Assembly (NCBI GenBank): GCA_032718475.1
Contig: JAUCBJ010005481.1
Span: 1-21,914, forward strand
Direction of reading: 5' to 3'
Source of the DNA: Nemertoderma westbladi
Lineage: Eukaryota; Xenacoelomorpha; Nemertodermatida; Nemertodermatidae
DNA length: 21,914 nt
The notes beneath the pieces were generated by a model. That model made no database searches and had not been told where the DNA came from. It saw only the letters and a list, made by a program, of their open reading frames with translations. Shown here piece by piece: positions 10,760 through 19,517 of this stretch (position 1 is its first letter; the number at the start of each line of letters is the position of its first letter). A program made the translations under genes and the position numbers.

Positions 10760-12287
10760 ATACCTTAACCTAATACTTTAAAATACCTGAGTGTTTAAAG
10801 CTCATCTATCCCATCATAGTAGACATGTACCGAACATCAAGAGTCCCACAAGAAATGAAAACAAATAAGTTGGTGCCAGTTCCCAAGAAGGGCAACCTAA
10901 CACTCTATGGTTCTTTTCGGGGAATCTCATTGATCTCAATTGCTACAAAGCTATACTGCAGAATTATATTAAATCGCATCAGGGATCCCATTGATAGACT
11001 GCTCCGTGGAAATCAGAATGGGTTCCGTAAAGGTCGTGGGACCATGGAACCCATTTTGGCACTTCGAAGGATAATTGAAGAATTATCAAAAAAGAAAGAC
11101 AGGCATCTGGCTGTTATCTTTGTTGACTTCTTCAAGGCCTTTGATTCAGTCTCTCGCTCACGTATGTTCAGCATACTTTCATTATATGGGATTCCTGATG
11201 AAATTATTGCAGCAATAAGATCAGTATACGATGGTTCGACAACATTTGTGTCTACTGTTGACGGTGACACAGAACCATTTGAAGTGTTATGGGGCGTCCT
11301 CCAAGGAGACACACTTGTACCATTCTTGTTCATTATTGTGGTTGACTATGTTCTACGCATGTCCTTAGATCATCATAATGATGATGGGGTGATGATAACT
11401 CCACCTACTGGCTCCAGAAGTCGAGGAAATCCTGCCAAGTACCTAACTGATCTAGACTTTGCTGATGAATTAGGAGTACTCTCAGAATCATTAGAGGGAG
11501 CCCAACGGCTCCTCAGCTCATTAGAACATGCTGCTTCTAGTGTTGGTCTTTTTATTAACTCCAGAAAGACCAAAATTTTGACAGTTAACTTTGAAAGTCC
11601 TCAGCAAGTCTCTGATCGGATGAGCATAAGCTCAAAGGATGGTATGCTTGAGCATGTGGACGACTTCTGTTACCTGGGATCATGGATCCGGAAGTCAGGT
11701 GAGGACCTTCGAATACGTAAGGGAAAGGCATTGGCAGCCTTGAATAGGCTTTCCAGGATTTGGAAGTCACCGAGAATTAATCGGAAACTTAAGGTCCGAT
11801 TATTTAGAGCAGCAGTAGTTCCAGTACTCCTCTACGGGAGTCCATGCTGGGCTCTAACTGCTGAGGACACCAAATCTCTGGATGGCACATTCACAAGAAT
11901 GCTACGCCGGGTTCATTGTGTCAAGTACAATGCACACATCTCCAACCAGACACTATATAACATTGGAGGTGTCTCATTGGTTCCCCCAAGCTTGACACTA
12001 GAACAAAATCGCCTCCGCTTTGCAGGACATTACTTTCGCCGTGAGGACCAACCAGCCAGTGCATAATCTTGTACTTTGGCAGCCTCATGGAGTGAATAAG
12101 CATGGTGGACAGCCCATGACTTTCTTGAGACGCATCTTAAAGGACACTGGCCTCGAAGATGCGGATGATCTAGCAAATGTCATGGGTGATAGGGAATTGT
12201 GGCGGTGCAATTTTGTTGACAAGACGGCACAGCATTGATAAAAATGCAGCTGCAATGCAGCATGCCTATCCTAGTAGTAGTAGTAGT
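10760..12287 (+). mobile_element. 5'-truncated non-LTR retrotransposon, copy 1
   Basis: A 1528-bp insertion bounded by perfect 21-bp duplications (10739-10759, 12288-12308). It contains only the reverse transcriptase and C-terminal part of the element's ORF2; the endonuclease and 5' end are missing, as usual after aborted reverse transcription. The 3' end is (TAG)5 (12272-12286) rather than poly(A), a habit of RTE-like elements. A second, shorter copy at 17952-18772 is about 95-97% identical, so the family was active fairly recently. Clade placement (RTE-like versus a neighbouring clade) is inferred from motif style only. Confidence 0.93.
10774..12238 (+). pseudogene. non-LTR reverse transcriptase, truncated and frameshifted
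   Basis: The reading frame is open from 10774 (first ATG 10825) to the TGA ending at 12066. Numbered from that ATG: LVPVPKKGN at 16-24; FRGISLISI at 31-39; the NGFRKGRGT block at 65-73; motif A FVDFFKAFDS at 99-108 with the first catalytic Asp (101); motif B GVLQGD at 157-162; motif C at 211-216 reads DFADEL where the sister copy has DFADDL. The second Asp of the metal-binding pair is therefore Glu here (GAA, 11467-11469). Downstream comes the post-RT region with VLLYGSPCWALT. Near 12050-12056 a 4-base insertion relative to copy 2 shifts the frame; the C-terminal part (QPVHNLVL... onward) continues in another frame to the TGA at 12236-12238. No N-terminal endonuclease. Judged inactive. Confidence 0.9.
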
Positions 12288-12308
12288 CGTAAAATGTTCT
12301 ACTTTTTA
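12288..12308 (+). repeat. target-site duplication, 3' copy (21 bp)
   Basis: Perfect repeat of 10739-10759, starting directly after the (TAG)5 tail of the retrotransposon. Confidence 0.93.
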
Positions 12309-12773
12309 TTCATGCTTCTCTATCAACGTTGTTACGTACATTTGTTTTATTTTAGAGGGTATGGAAAATGCCATTTAATTATAAAAAAATGCAATTGATG
12401 GAAAAATGATAGATATAACGAGTTTATATATTCCATTCTTTATATCTTTCAAAATGGAAATGGCAATTTTTTGCGCGTAGATTTTGACAATTTTTTGTGA
12501 ACCCTTTTTATATTGGTTATCCCTAACATTGTTTATTGGTAAATGTGCTATATCTCACAGTCTGCGTTTATTATATGTTATGTAACATAACTACCTTTTT
12601 TATAAGTTTATGAGATAAAGATAAAGAAAGGTAGGTAATTAATTATATTAAATGTTATTTGTGTGAAATTCCAAGAATAACTTTAAATTTATTATACGTA
12701 ATGTTATAATAATTATTCTAAATGTTAAATAACCATACCGATATCTTTCTCACGGATAATTAGGAATTTGGAA
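12309..12773. other. AT-rich spacer, no gene seen
   Basis: AT-rich DNA with no supported gene. A near-palindrome, gttatgtaacataac, lies around 12577-12591. Otherwise nothing was noted. Confidence 0.6.
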
Positions 12774-12781
12774 AAGTTTTG

Positions 12782-13062
12782 GGCCCCTTGGAAGAATACC
12801 AGACTTTCTACCGTTATATTTCACTTTGCAGTTACCCCCATGTGAAGAATAGCAGGTTTTCTTTCACCAAAAACACAGGTTACAGAAGGGCTGAATTTAA
12901 CCAAAACAATAAACGAATTAGTATATGTACAGGTTATAAGACAGAAATAAGTGCTATAAAACACTTAATAAAGATAAATTAAAAAAAATAAAAATCTTCA
13001 TATTTAAAATTCCAATAAAAAGTCGACCGAAAAGTGAAATCCTGGTATTCTTCAGATGGGCG
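12782..13062 (+). mobile_element. MITE copy B with TIRs and 8-bp target duplication
   Basis: A 281-bp non-coding element. Its ends are inverted repeats: 12782-12802 (starts ggccccttggaagaatacc) against the reverse complement of 13042-13062 (starts cgcccatctgaagaatacc), 17 of 21 positions equal with no gap. It is flanked directly by the 8-base duplication aagttttg at 12774-12781 and 13063-13070. A second repeat-like block (ccccatgtgaagaatagcag) sits just inside the left end at about 12837-12856, so the left end is partly duplicated. The related copy A is at 9257-9473. An 8-bp target duplication is typical of hAT-type and some other DNA transposons; no transposase is present and the superfamily is not settled. 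Confidence 0.85.
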
Positions 13063-13185
13063 AAGTTTTGAAATGATTCTTAAGAAATGATTACCAACTA
13101 TGATTTTTATTGAGATAATGCGTACAATACTATTGAGAAATACAAGATTCCATTCATACAGATGTCTAGTTGCAAATTGTTTATG

Positions 13186-13191
13186 TTTATT
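13186..13191 (-). terminator. candidate poly(A) signal of the ABCC gene
   Basis: AATAAA on the minus strand (tttatt on plus), 79 bases past the TAA stop. A second AATAAA lies at 13106-13111. Either would give a short 3' untranslated region ending before the MITE at 13062. Cleavage was not shown. Confidence 0.5.
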
Positions 13192-13269
13192 GAGGCTTCA
13201 ATGAATTTCAATCTCGATATAAGTTCAGAATTTCATAGTTGAATATAAATTTAAACATCTATCCACACC

Positions 13270-16200
13270 TTAGTTTTTCATCATGCGATACAAATAACCA
13301 TTTTCATTACTTAACAACTCAGTAGGAGTTCCAAATTCAACTAGACGCCCACTTTCCATAACTATAATTCGATCCGAATCAATGATAGTATTTATCCTGT
13401 GAGCTATTGTAAGAACAGTACAATCTGAAAATTTTCTTCTAATTGTTTCTTGAATTATGGAATCAGTTATCATATCAACATTAGCAGTAGCTTCATCAAC
13501 GACAATGATGGTGTTTTTCCTCAATAGGGCTCTAGCCAGACATATAAGCTGTCTTTCACCAACACTATAATTAGATCCGTATTCGTCTACTTTTGAATTC
13601 AAACCATTATTTTCTTCTGAGGAAACGTTTGATCTGAAACTAAGCTTTCGGAATATCTTTGGTAATTCTTTCTTGGTATTATAAGATAAGCCAGTGGCAT
13701 GATTTTCTTTTAGTTCTTGATTACCACCACGATCTCTGATAAGAGTTTCAAGTTTAACATCACGTAAGGCTGTCCATAAATCACAATCGGAAAATTCATG
13801 AAATGGATCGAGATTGTAACGCAAAGTTCCAGAGAACAAGATAGGATCTTGAGGAATTATGGACATATTCCGTCTTAGTTCATGTATATTTATAAAGCTA
13901 ATGTCTATACCACCTACCATTATACTACCAGTAGTTTCTGTTAACTGGAACAAGGCAGCAACTAAAGAACTTTTTCCTGCCCCTGTGCGACCAACAATGC
14001 CTACTTTTTCTTTAGCTTCTATAGTAAAAGTAACATTGTCTAATACTTGCGGTAATGATTCATGATAGGATAAGCCAACCTCTTTAAAGGTGATGTTAGG
14101 ATTTTCTTTAAAATTCAATTTAGTACCACTTTTTCTATTAATATTAACTTCTTGTTGTAGACGGGTATAACTAAAAATCCTTCCTACTGAAATCATAAGC
14201 TCCTCTAGTTCTGCGGTTAGACGAACAACCAGTTGAAATACTGCAGTCAATGCGAATGAATAAGTTAGTGATAAACCAATTGCTCCAGCAGTAACAGATG
14301 TAGAACGCACCACAGCCATAATCGCGGTCAGTGTGATAAACAAGGCGCATATACCATCCAATGAACTTGAAAACCAGCGAGAAATAGCTATAAACACGAC
14401 CCACGTCCGAGAATGATTATCAAGGTGACCATATAGTTCTTCTTTGAATCTTGCCTGGGCGTTAAATGCGCGTATAACCATGAGACCATCTATTGTCACT
14501 GAAATATGTTGAAAAATTGGGTTGCGAAAATTACTTTCCAGTTTCTTAACCTGGCGTGAAGAACGTAAGTAATACTTACGTACTACCAAAATTATTATAA
14601 CTAACGGTATAGTTGTTGGTAAAACCCATGGATTGACAGCGACTATAAAAGCAACTACACCTATACATTTAACGAGGATGTCAAGAAATAAACCCAACAT
14701 TATTACAAGCAGGCCATCTATGATTCCTATATCCTTTGAGAATTTATTTAAAATATCGCCCACACTGTTAGTATCAAAGAAGTACGAAGTTGCGTGAAGA
14801 ACTCTTTTAAACATGTCATTATGTAGATGGTAGGCTCCGCGTAGTATTGTACTATAAACACAAGTTGATGAAAGAAAAGAAAATAAATATGTGATAGCGA
14901 TTAGACTGGCGTATACAATTAGGACAGAGCTTCTATTGATTTGCACACCAAACATATTCATAAATTGGTGCATGAATTCCATTTGTGTGGAAGTTTGACT
15001 TGAATTTGAATAAGTAAGGTTGTAATGAAAACTTTGATTGTTTGAAAGGTGTGTAGTAGTCTCGTATACCGCCCATTGTGATAGCCAAATTTCACACAAT
15101 ATCGATAATAATTGAGCCAAACATAATAGAAATAATGCCAATAACACTCTACTATATCCCGTTGCACTAAGGTAATAATTATAGTAGCCTGGATGCAGCG
15201 ACCTGTTATACAAAGAAACGGAATCTTTCACGTTCACTTCTGCATTATCCTCGAATTGTTTGTTCACCTTGTTCTTGCAAGTATTAGTAATAGGTGCATG
15301 ATTGGGGTTAGGAATTTCTTGAGAAGAAATAAATTCTGTGTATTTTGCAATATCATTATAAGTTCCAAAGGCAACAGACTTCCCCTTGTCAAGTACCAGA
15401 ATTCGAGAGGCCTGTCTTAAAAACTGAAGTTGGTGTGTTACCAAAATAACCGTTTTATCCTTAAGATATCCCTCTATACATTGCTCAAATATATGTTTGC
15501 TAACAGTCATGTCAACAGCTGATAAAGGATCATCAAGAAGATATATATCCGCATCCGCGTAAACAGCTCTTGCTAAAGATATCCGGGCCTTCTGACCCCC
15601 AGATAACAATAATCCGCGTTCACCAACAAATGTCTGGTGACGAAATGGAAAATTCGCAATATCATCTGATAGAGCACAAGCCTTTACTACTTCTTGATAT
15701 TTAAGTTCATTAAATACTGCACCAAATATAATGTTTTCCATTACTGTACCAGAGAATATCCAACCCTGTTGAGGTGCGTAGCTGCATTTTTTCTGACAGG
15801 TAACTCTTCCATAAGATGCGGGAAGTTCTCCCAAAATAGCATGTAAAACCGACGACTTCCCGGCCCCAACATTTCCAATCACGTATATAAGTTCCCCATT
15901 ACAGGCCTCAAAATCAACACCCGCAAGAATAGGCAAACTATTTGTGTCTGATTTATCGCACATAGCTACAACAGAATCAAAAATAATTGCGATATTATCA
16001 TCATTATATGAAGAACTCATTGTTCCAATAGTAGTAGATGGCAGTAGAAGAGGTATTTCTACATCACTTTCATTTGTTCTAGAATTCAACTGGTATCCAC
16101 TGACCAGGAAATGCCCAATACGCTTCAAAGATACATGGATATGGAAAAATTCCATACAAGATTTTACAGCGATGAAGAGGATGAAAAATCGTAAAACGTA

Positions 16201-17058
16201 GAGTAAACTTAGAACTGAAAATACCGTCGCCGCATCTAATGACATGCCGAATACCATTGTGTAGGAAACAAAGCAAAGAAAGGTTATTATTAAAACTAAC
16301 CTGTCATAAAAACAAGAGTGAATAGCCTCGCTAATGAACAATCTCTTAATAGTTTTAATCTCAGCATTGCGAGAACATTTTATACGTGTTGCGTAAGCAT
16401 CTTCCCAAGCGAAAAACTTAATAATTCTCATACCCATAATTATCTCATTGGTTAACATAATTCGGTGATCTGTAAGAGATGCAGCTTTTTCCTTTGTATT
16501 TCTTACAATTCCGGATACATAAAATTGAACAGGAATAGAAATAACTAATATTATTAACACAAGTATAGCCGATAGTCCTATATAAATATATAGAGTAGAG
16601 ATTATTAAAATGATTGTAAATGGACTCAGTAGAGCATAAATCAAACCTGGAGTTTTCATGTGGAATGCATCGCAATCATTAGCAAATAGATTGTTAACTC
16701 TCCCAATTGTAGCTTTATTCAACGAAAATAAATTTACATCCAATATTTTATTGTAAACCAATGACTGACATCCAAGTTTCATAACCATCTCTAAGATGGT
16801 AGTTTGGTACACACATGAATGGAGTGAAAGAAAACTCATGATACAGCATATACTAAGCATTGATATGAATGTAATGGTTTCCAAAGTGGTGATATTACTA
16901 TGAGATTGAAATATCTCCAAAATCTTTCCCAAAATGATGCATTTTGCAACATCAGCTGATATAACAGTTAAGGCAAGAGGAATCAGTTTTATATAACTTT
17001 TACCAATTATGCGAAGTACCACATTTGTCAAATTAGGTTTTTCCTTTAACCTGCATTC
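13270..17058 (-). CDS. ABCC4/MRP4-like ABC exporter, last exon
   Basis: The 1262-codon final exon of a short ABCC (MRP4-type) transporter, an ATP-driven exporter of organic anions or cyclic nucleotides in the plasma membrane; the substrate is not deducible. Numbering is for the spliced protein (exon 1 = 1-64). TMD1 has about six helices (85-365). NBD1: Walker A GNVGAGKSS 459-467, LSGGQ 549-553, LLDDP Walker B, VTHQ switch. The linker is followed by TMD2, with about three to four N-glycosylation sequons (NQS, NLT, NSS, NRS) in its first outer loop. NBD2: Walker A GRTGAGKSS 1087-1095, signature YSVGE, Walker B VVDEATANVD, switch IAHR. NBD1 has Asp where NBD2 has the catalytic Glu, the usual ABCC asymmetry. 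An extra ~36 residues lie in NBD2. The protein ends soon after NBD2 without a PDZ-type tail. No ATG fits the exon start; the frame begins at an acceptor, and homology runs across it (KPNLTNVV). Confidence 0.95.
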   Translation of the reverse strand, partial: ECRLKEKPNLTNVVLRIIGKSYIKLIPLALTVISADVAKCIILGKILEIFQSHSNITTLETITFISMLSICCIMSFLSLHSCVYQTTILEMVMKLGCQSLVYNKILDVNLFSLNKATIGRVNNLFANDCDAFHMKTPGLIYALLSPFTIILIISTLYIYIGLSAILVLIILVISIPVQFYVSGIVRNTKEKAASLTDHRIMLTNEIIMGMRIIKFFAWEDAYATRIKCSRNAEIKTIKRLFISEAIHSCFYDRLVLIITFLCFVSYTMVFGMSLDAATVFSVLSLLYVLRFFILFIAVKSCMEFFHIHVSLKRIGHFLVSGYQLNSRTNESDVEIPLLLPSTTIGTMSSSYNDDNIAIIFDSVVAMCDKSDTNSLPILAGVDFEACNGELIYVIGNVGAGKSSVLHAILGELPASYGRVTCQKKCSYAPQQGWIFSGTVMENIIFGAVFNELKYQEVVKACALSDDIANFPFRHQTFVGERGLLLSGGQKARISLARAVYADADIYLLDDPLSAVDMTVSKHIFEQCIEGYLKDKTVILVTHQLQFLRQASRILVLDKGKSVAFGTYNDIAKYTEFISSQEIPNPNHAPITNTCKNKVNKQFEDNAEVNVKDSVSLYNRSLHPGYYNYYLSATGYSRVLLALFLLCLAQLLSILCEIWLSQWAVYETTTHLSNNQSFHYNLTYSNSSQTSTQMEFMHQFMNMFGVQINRSSVLIVYASLIAITYLFSFLSSTCVYSTILRGAYHLHNDMFKRVLHATSYFFDTNSVGDILNKFSKDIGIIDGLLVIMLGLFLDILVKCIGVVAFIVAVNPWVLPTTIPLVIIILVVRKYYLRSSRQVKKLESNFRNPIFQHISVTIDGLMVIRAFNAQARFKEELYGHLDNHSRTWVVFIAISRWFSSSLDGICALFITLTAIMAVVRSTSVTAGAIGLSLTYSFALTAVFQLVVRLTAELEELMISVGRIFSYTRLQQEVNINRKSGTKLNFKENPNITFKEVGLSYHESLPQVLDNVTFTIEAKEKVGIVGRTGAGKSSLVAALFQLTETTGSIMVGGIDISFINIHELRRNMSIIPQDPILFSGTLRYNLDPFHEFSDCDLWTALRDVKLETLIRDRGGNQELKENHATGLSYNTKKELPKIFRKLSFRSNVSSEENNGLNSKVDEYGSNYSVGERQLICLARALLRKNTIIVVDEATANVDMITDSIIQETIRRKFSDCTVLTIAHRINTIIDSDRIIVMESGRLVEFGTPTELLSNENGYLYRMMKN
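13617..13724 (-). other. possible 108-bp exonic intron (exitron) in NBD2
   Basis: Read on the minus strand, this 108-base stretch begins GTAATC and ends gtttcctcag, a good polypyrimidine-AG. It contains no stop and is exactly 36 codons long. It encodes a Lys/Ser-rich stretch including FRKLSFRS, between the NBD2 helical region (LETLIRD) and the signature (YSVGE). MRP4 relatives, as I remember them, lack residues here. Removing it would rejoin the frame as RDRG-EENNG and bring NBD2 to near-normal length. The donor is only moderate (GTG|GTAATC) and no strong branch point was seen. The alternatives are a genuine insertion or a constitutively spliced small intron. Confidence 0.45.
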
Positions 17059-17102
17059 CTAGAAAATAATCATGGTAAAATATGTGGTTAGTAGTAGTAG
17101 TA

Positions 17103-17951
17103 AGACTGGAAAACAAGGGTAATGTACCTGCTCTGAGAGTCAACTTGCTAGCAAAATATCACACTGTTAAATGTGGATAGGGCAAAGTCAAAGTCAAAGT
17201 GTCATCCCTCATCCTGTACTACAGTAGTGATGAAACTGTTGTAGATGATTTTTACATCTTCCAGGCCCTGCTATTGGTGTATATCAATATGCTTTCCTTG
17301 AAATCCGTGTGGGCCTCTTTGGCTCTTAGCTCAAGTACATGCCTTGTATGTACATCAAACATGTCAATCATAATTCAGGAAATTTACGGGGTTTCGTCCT
17401 TGCCAATGAACTACTTTCGTCTGGTATACAGTTAATAAGTATAATCCCAGATTGATCATATCCTAAGGTGGAAGAATTATTAGAACTCTATCTATTATTA
17501 TCAAATTCTCAAGGTGCTACGGCCTTTCCAAACTGACCTGCCCAACTCATTGTTTCGGTGTGTGTAGAAGCAGAAGTAAACTAAGGGACCTTCTAACGAG
17601 ACTGTGCAGAAGTCCTCCGTTTGGCTTACTGGTCGGTCTTGAAGAACCATAGGGTGAAGGAAAAATGCTGTTTATTGGCGTCTCCAACACATGTGACCTA
17701 CTGGTCAGTGATGAAACGAATCACAGTGAGAGCTACACACAGTTTATTAACGATGTGAGTGTTGCAGCCAATGGCAGAAATTCCAAGGAAGATGAAATAT
17801 AATGGGTTGATCAACGCATTCGGAATCGAAGAGAGGCACTTTGTCTCACCCCTCTCAACTGCCTTTACGGACATATATCTCTATTCAACAAAGAATATAT
17901 ATTCTAAGAATATATGATATATATTATAGAGGAATAGCCTTATTGTGTGTC
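17103..17951. other. intronic sequence, no gene seen
   Basis: Part of the ABCC intron. A three-copy caaagt hexamer run lies at about 17183-17201. Mixed-composition sequence around 17540-17860 has short open stretches on the plus strand (for example MLFIGVSNTCDLL from about 17670) without recognised motifs. An AT-rich tatat/gatatatat patch at about 17895-17930 precedes the retrotransposon copy. Confidence 0.5.
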
Positions 17952-18772
17952 ATCCTGCCAAGTACCTAACTGATCTAGACTTTGCTGATGACTTAGGAGT
18001 ACTCTCAGAATCATTAGAGGGACCCCAACGGCTCCTCAGCTCATTAGAACATGATGCTTCTAGTATTGGTCTTTTTATTAACTCCAGAAAGACCAAAATT
18101 TTGACAGTTAACTTTGAAAGTCCTCAGCAAGTCTCTGACCGGATGAGCATATTGCTCAAAGGATGGTATGCTTGAGCATGTGGACGACTTCTGTTATCTG
18201 GGATCATGGATCCGGAAGTCAGCCTCAAAGGAACCTTCGAATACGTAAGGGAAAGGCATGGGCAGCCTTAAATAGGCTTTCCAGGATTTGGAAGTCGCAT
18301 AGAATTAATCGGAAACTTATGGTCCGACTACTTCGAGCAGCAGTAGTTCCAGAACTCCTCTATGGGAGTCCATGCTGGGCTCTAACTGCTGAGGACACCA
18401 AATCTCTGGATGGCACATTCACAAGAATGCTACGCCGGGTTCATTGTGTCAAGTACAATGCACACATCTCCAACCAGACACTATATAACATTGGAGGTGT
18501 CTCATTGGTTCCCCCAAGCTTGACACTAGAACAAAGTCGCCTCCACTTTGCAGGACATTGCTTTCGCCGTGAGGACCAGCCAGTGCATAATCTTGTGCTT
18601 CGGCAGCATCATGGAGTGAATAAGCATGATGACACTGGCCTTGAAGATGCGGATGATCTAGCAAATGTCATGGGTGATACGAAATTGTGGAGGCGCAATT
18701 TTGTCGACAAGCCGGCACAGCTTATAAATGCAGCTGCAATGCAGCATGCCGATCCTAGTAGTGTTTGTAGTA
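17952..18772 (+). mobile_element. 5'-truncated non-LTR retrotransposon, copy 2
   Basis: Homologous to copy 1 from its position 11429 to the 3' end, about 95-97% identical by eye. The homology starts exactly after gtgtgtc (17945-17951), and gtgtgtc recurs at 18773-18779 right after the tail (gatcctagtagtgtttgtagta), giving a likely 7-bp target duplication. It sits inside the ABCC intron in antisense orientation. A 36-base in-frame deletion relative to copy 1 lies near 18628-18632. Confidence 0.85.
17952..18772 (+). pseudogene. reverse transcriptase C-terminal fragment, frameshifted
   Basis: Starts at RT motif C with an intact FADD (DLDFADDLG), unlike the FADE of copy 1. A 1-base insertion at about 18151-18155 and a further 4-base length difference at about 18222-18232 break the frame twice. 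The remainder reads RIRKGKAWAALNRL onward through VPELLYGSPCWALT to the C-terminal region. The plus-strand frame runs past the element end by chance, to 18795. It lacks all RT motifs before C, so it cannot be active. It is useful as a reference for the damage in copy 1. Confidence 0.88.
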
Positions 18773-18789
18773 GTGTGTCTTCCTGGAAA

Positions 18790-18823
18790 CTCTAACTGCA
18801 ATTCTAAACAAACGAATTTGTTA
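18790..18823 (+). repeat. 34-bp segment shared with minisatellite edge, copy 2
   Basis: Matches 8094-8127 at 33 of 34 positions. It lies 10 bases after the target duplication of retrotransposon copy 2 and leads into RT-like coding debris. Confidence 0.7.
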
Positions 18824-19240
18824 GCCACAAAGTCGCAACTTCCGTGGGAGCAGTATGGTTTCATGTCAGGGAAGAATACTGGTCAGGCGATCATCTCTAA
18901 ACTTCTGGGCGACCTAGAATGAAAACCCAGTTACAATTTTAAATGAATATGAATATCTGGGAATTACACTTACACTGCTAAATTTATTAAGCGGGCTCTA
19001 GGATTGCACACTGGCTTGTAAACTTGTAGGAGATGTAACAGAAAGAAGAGTTTATAAGAACAACGCCCGATCTTATCAATGTTCTGGCTACCGACAAGAG
19101 CGGGAATCCATCATCAATGTCGCCGGGTATTGCAATGGACCTGCCTTCAAAACGAGCACCTGGAATAAACCGTGTCAGAAGAATCGACACATACTGACTG
19201 ACCCGCAAAACCGCGAATGGCGTTCACAATAAAATATGCG
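18797..19240 (+). pseudogene. debris of a second non-LTR reverse transcriptase
   Basis: On the plus strand the frame up to 18921 ends in WEQYGFMSGKNTGQAI, which resembles the QxGFxxGxxTxxAI block of RT fingers. After a gap, NEYEYLGITL (about 18946-18975) resembles the RT thumb motif, then in another frame comes AKFIKRALGL. Further on, a frame reads RTTPDLINVLATDKSGNPS and continues to a stop near 19197. The palm with its catalytic residues is missing, so this is a deleted, frameshifted relic. It is unrelated at nucleotide level to copies 1 and 2. The minus-strand frame at 18987-19208 is taken as a shadow. Confidence 0.4.
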
Positions 19241-19517
19241 CAAACACGCGACTATTCCACTAGAGATCGGCGGAATGTATGTCAGTTATTACTCATAACT
19301 GTGCTCTTATATTTACAATGCCCTGGACTGTCATCAATGCCCCTCGCTTTCGTACAGTATCTTGCCAGCAAATCTTGCTAGCACAATTTATTTATTTTTC
19401 TATAATCCGTAATATTTATTATAGTTTAATTATATTTATAGATTTAAATAATTATAAGAAATATTTATAGATTTAAAATAAAGATAAATTTGTTTAATAA
19501 ATATAACGCTGACTAAC
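19241..19517. other. AT-rich 5' part of ABCC intron
   Basis: Sequence between the RT debris and the intron donor. Two related short motifs, cttgccagcaa and cttgctagcac, lie at about 19361-19383. No gene seen. Confidence 0.5.

Larger units (their letters stand above)
17059..19517 (-). other. intron 1 of the ABCC4-like gene (2459 bp, phase 0)
   Basis: Donor CAA|GTTAGT at 19518/19517. Acceptor ttattttctag|GAA at 17059/17058. Branch point TACTAAC at 17093-17087, with its A 29 bases from the AG. Both junctions are phase 0, and joining them puts WDQ (exon 1) directly before ECRL (exon 2), matching the WD-E spacing of MRP4 proteins. The intron holds an antisense retrotransposon (17952-18772) and RT-like debris (18797-19240). 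Confidence 0.85.

Noticed and set aside
10825-12066. Possibility of a functional reverse transcriptase or a domesticated gene
   Set aside because: It lacks the endonuclease, has FADE instead of FADD, a frameshifted C-terminus and a fresh target duplication; this is an ordinary dead insertion.
17029-17031. TTG start for the ABCC protein
   Set aside because: Homology continues upstream (KPNL), and a splice acceptor plus a matching first exon explain the frame better.
17089-17100. (TAG)4 as the tail of another retrotransposon
   Set aside because: No element sequence precedes it; on the minus strand its end forms the TACTAAC branch point of the ABCC intron.
18987-19208. 73-residue minus-strand frame in the intron
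   Set aside because: It overlaps plus-strand RT-like debris and has no recognised motif; taken as a shadow.
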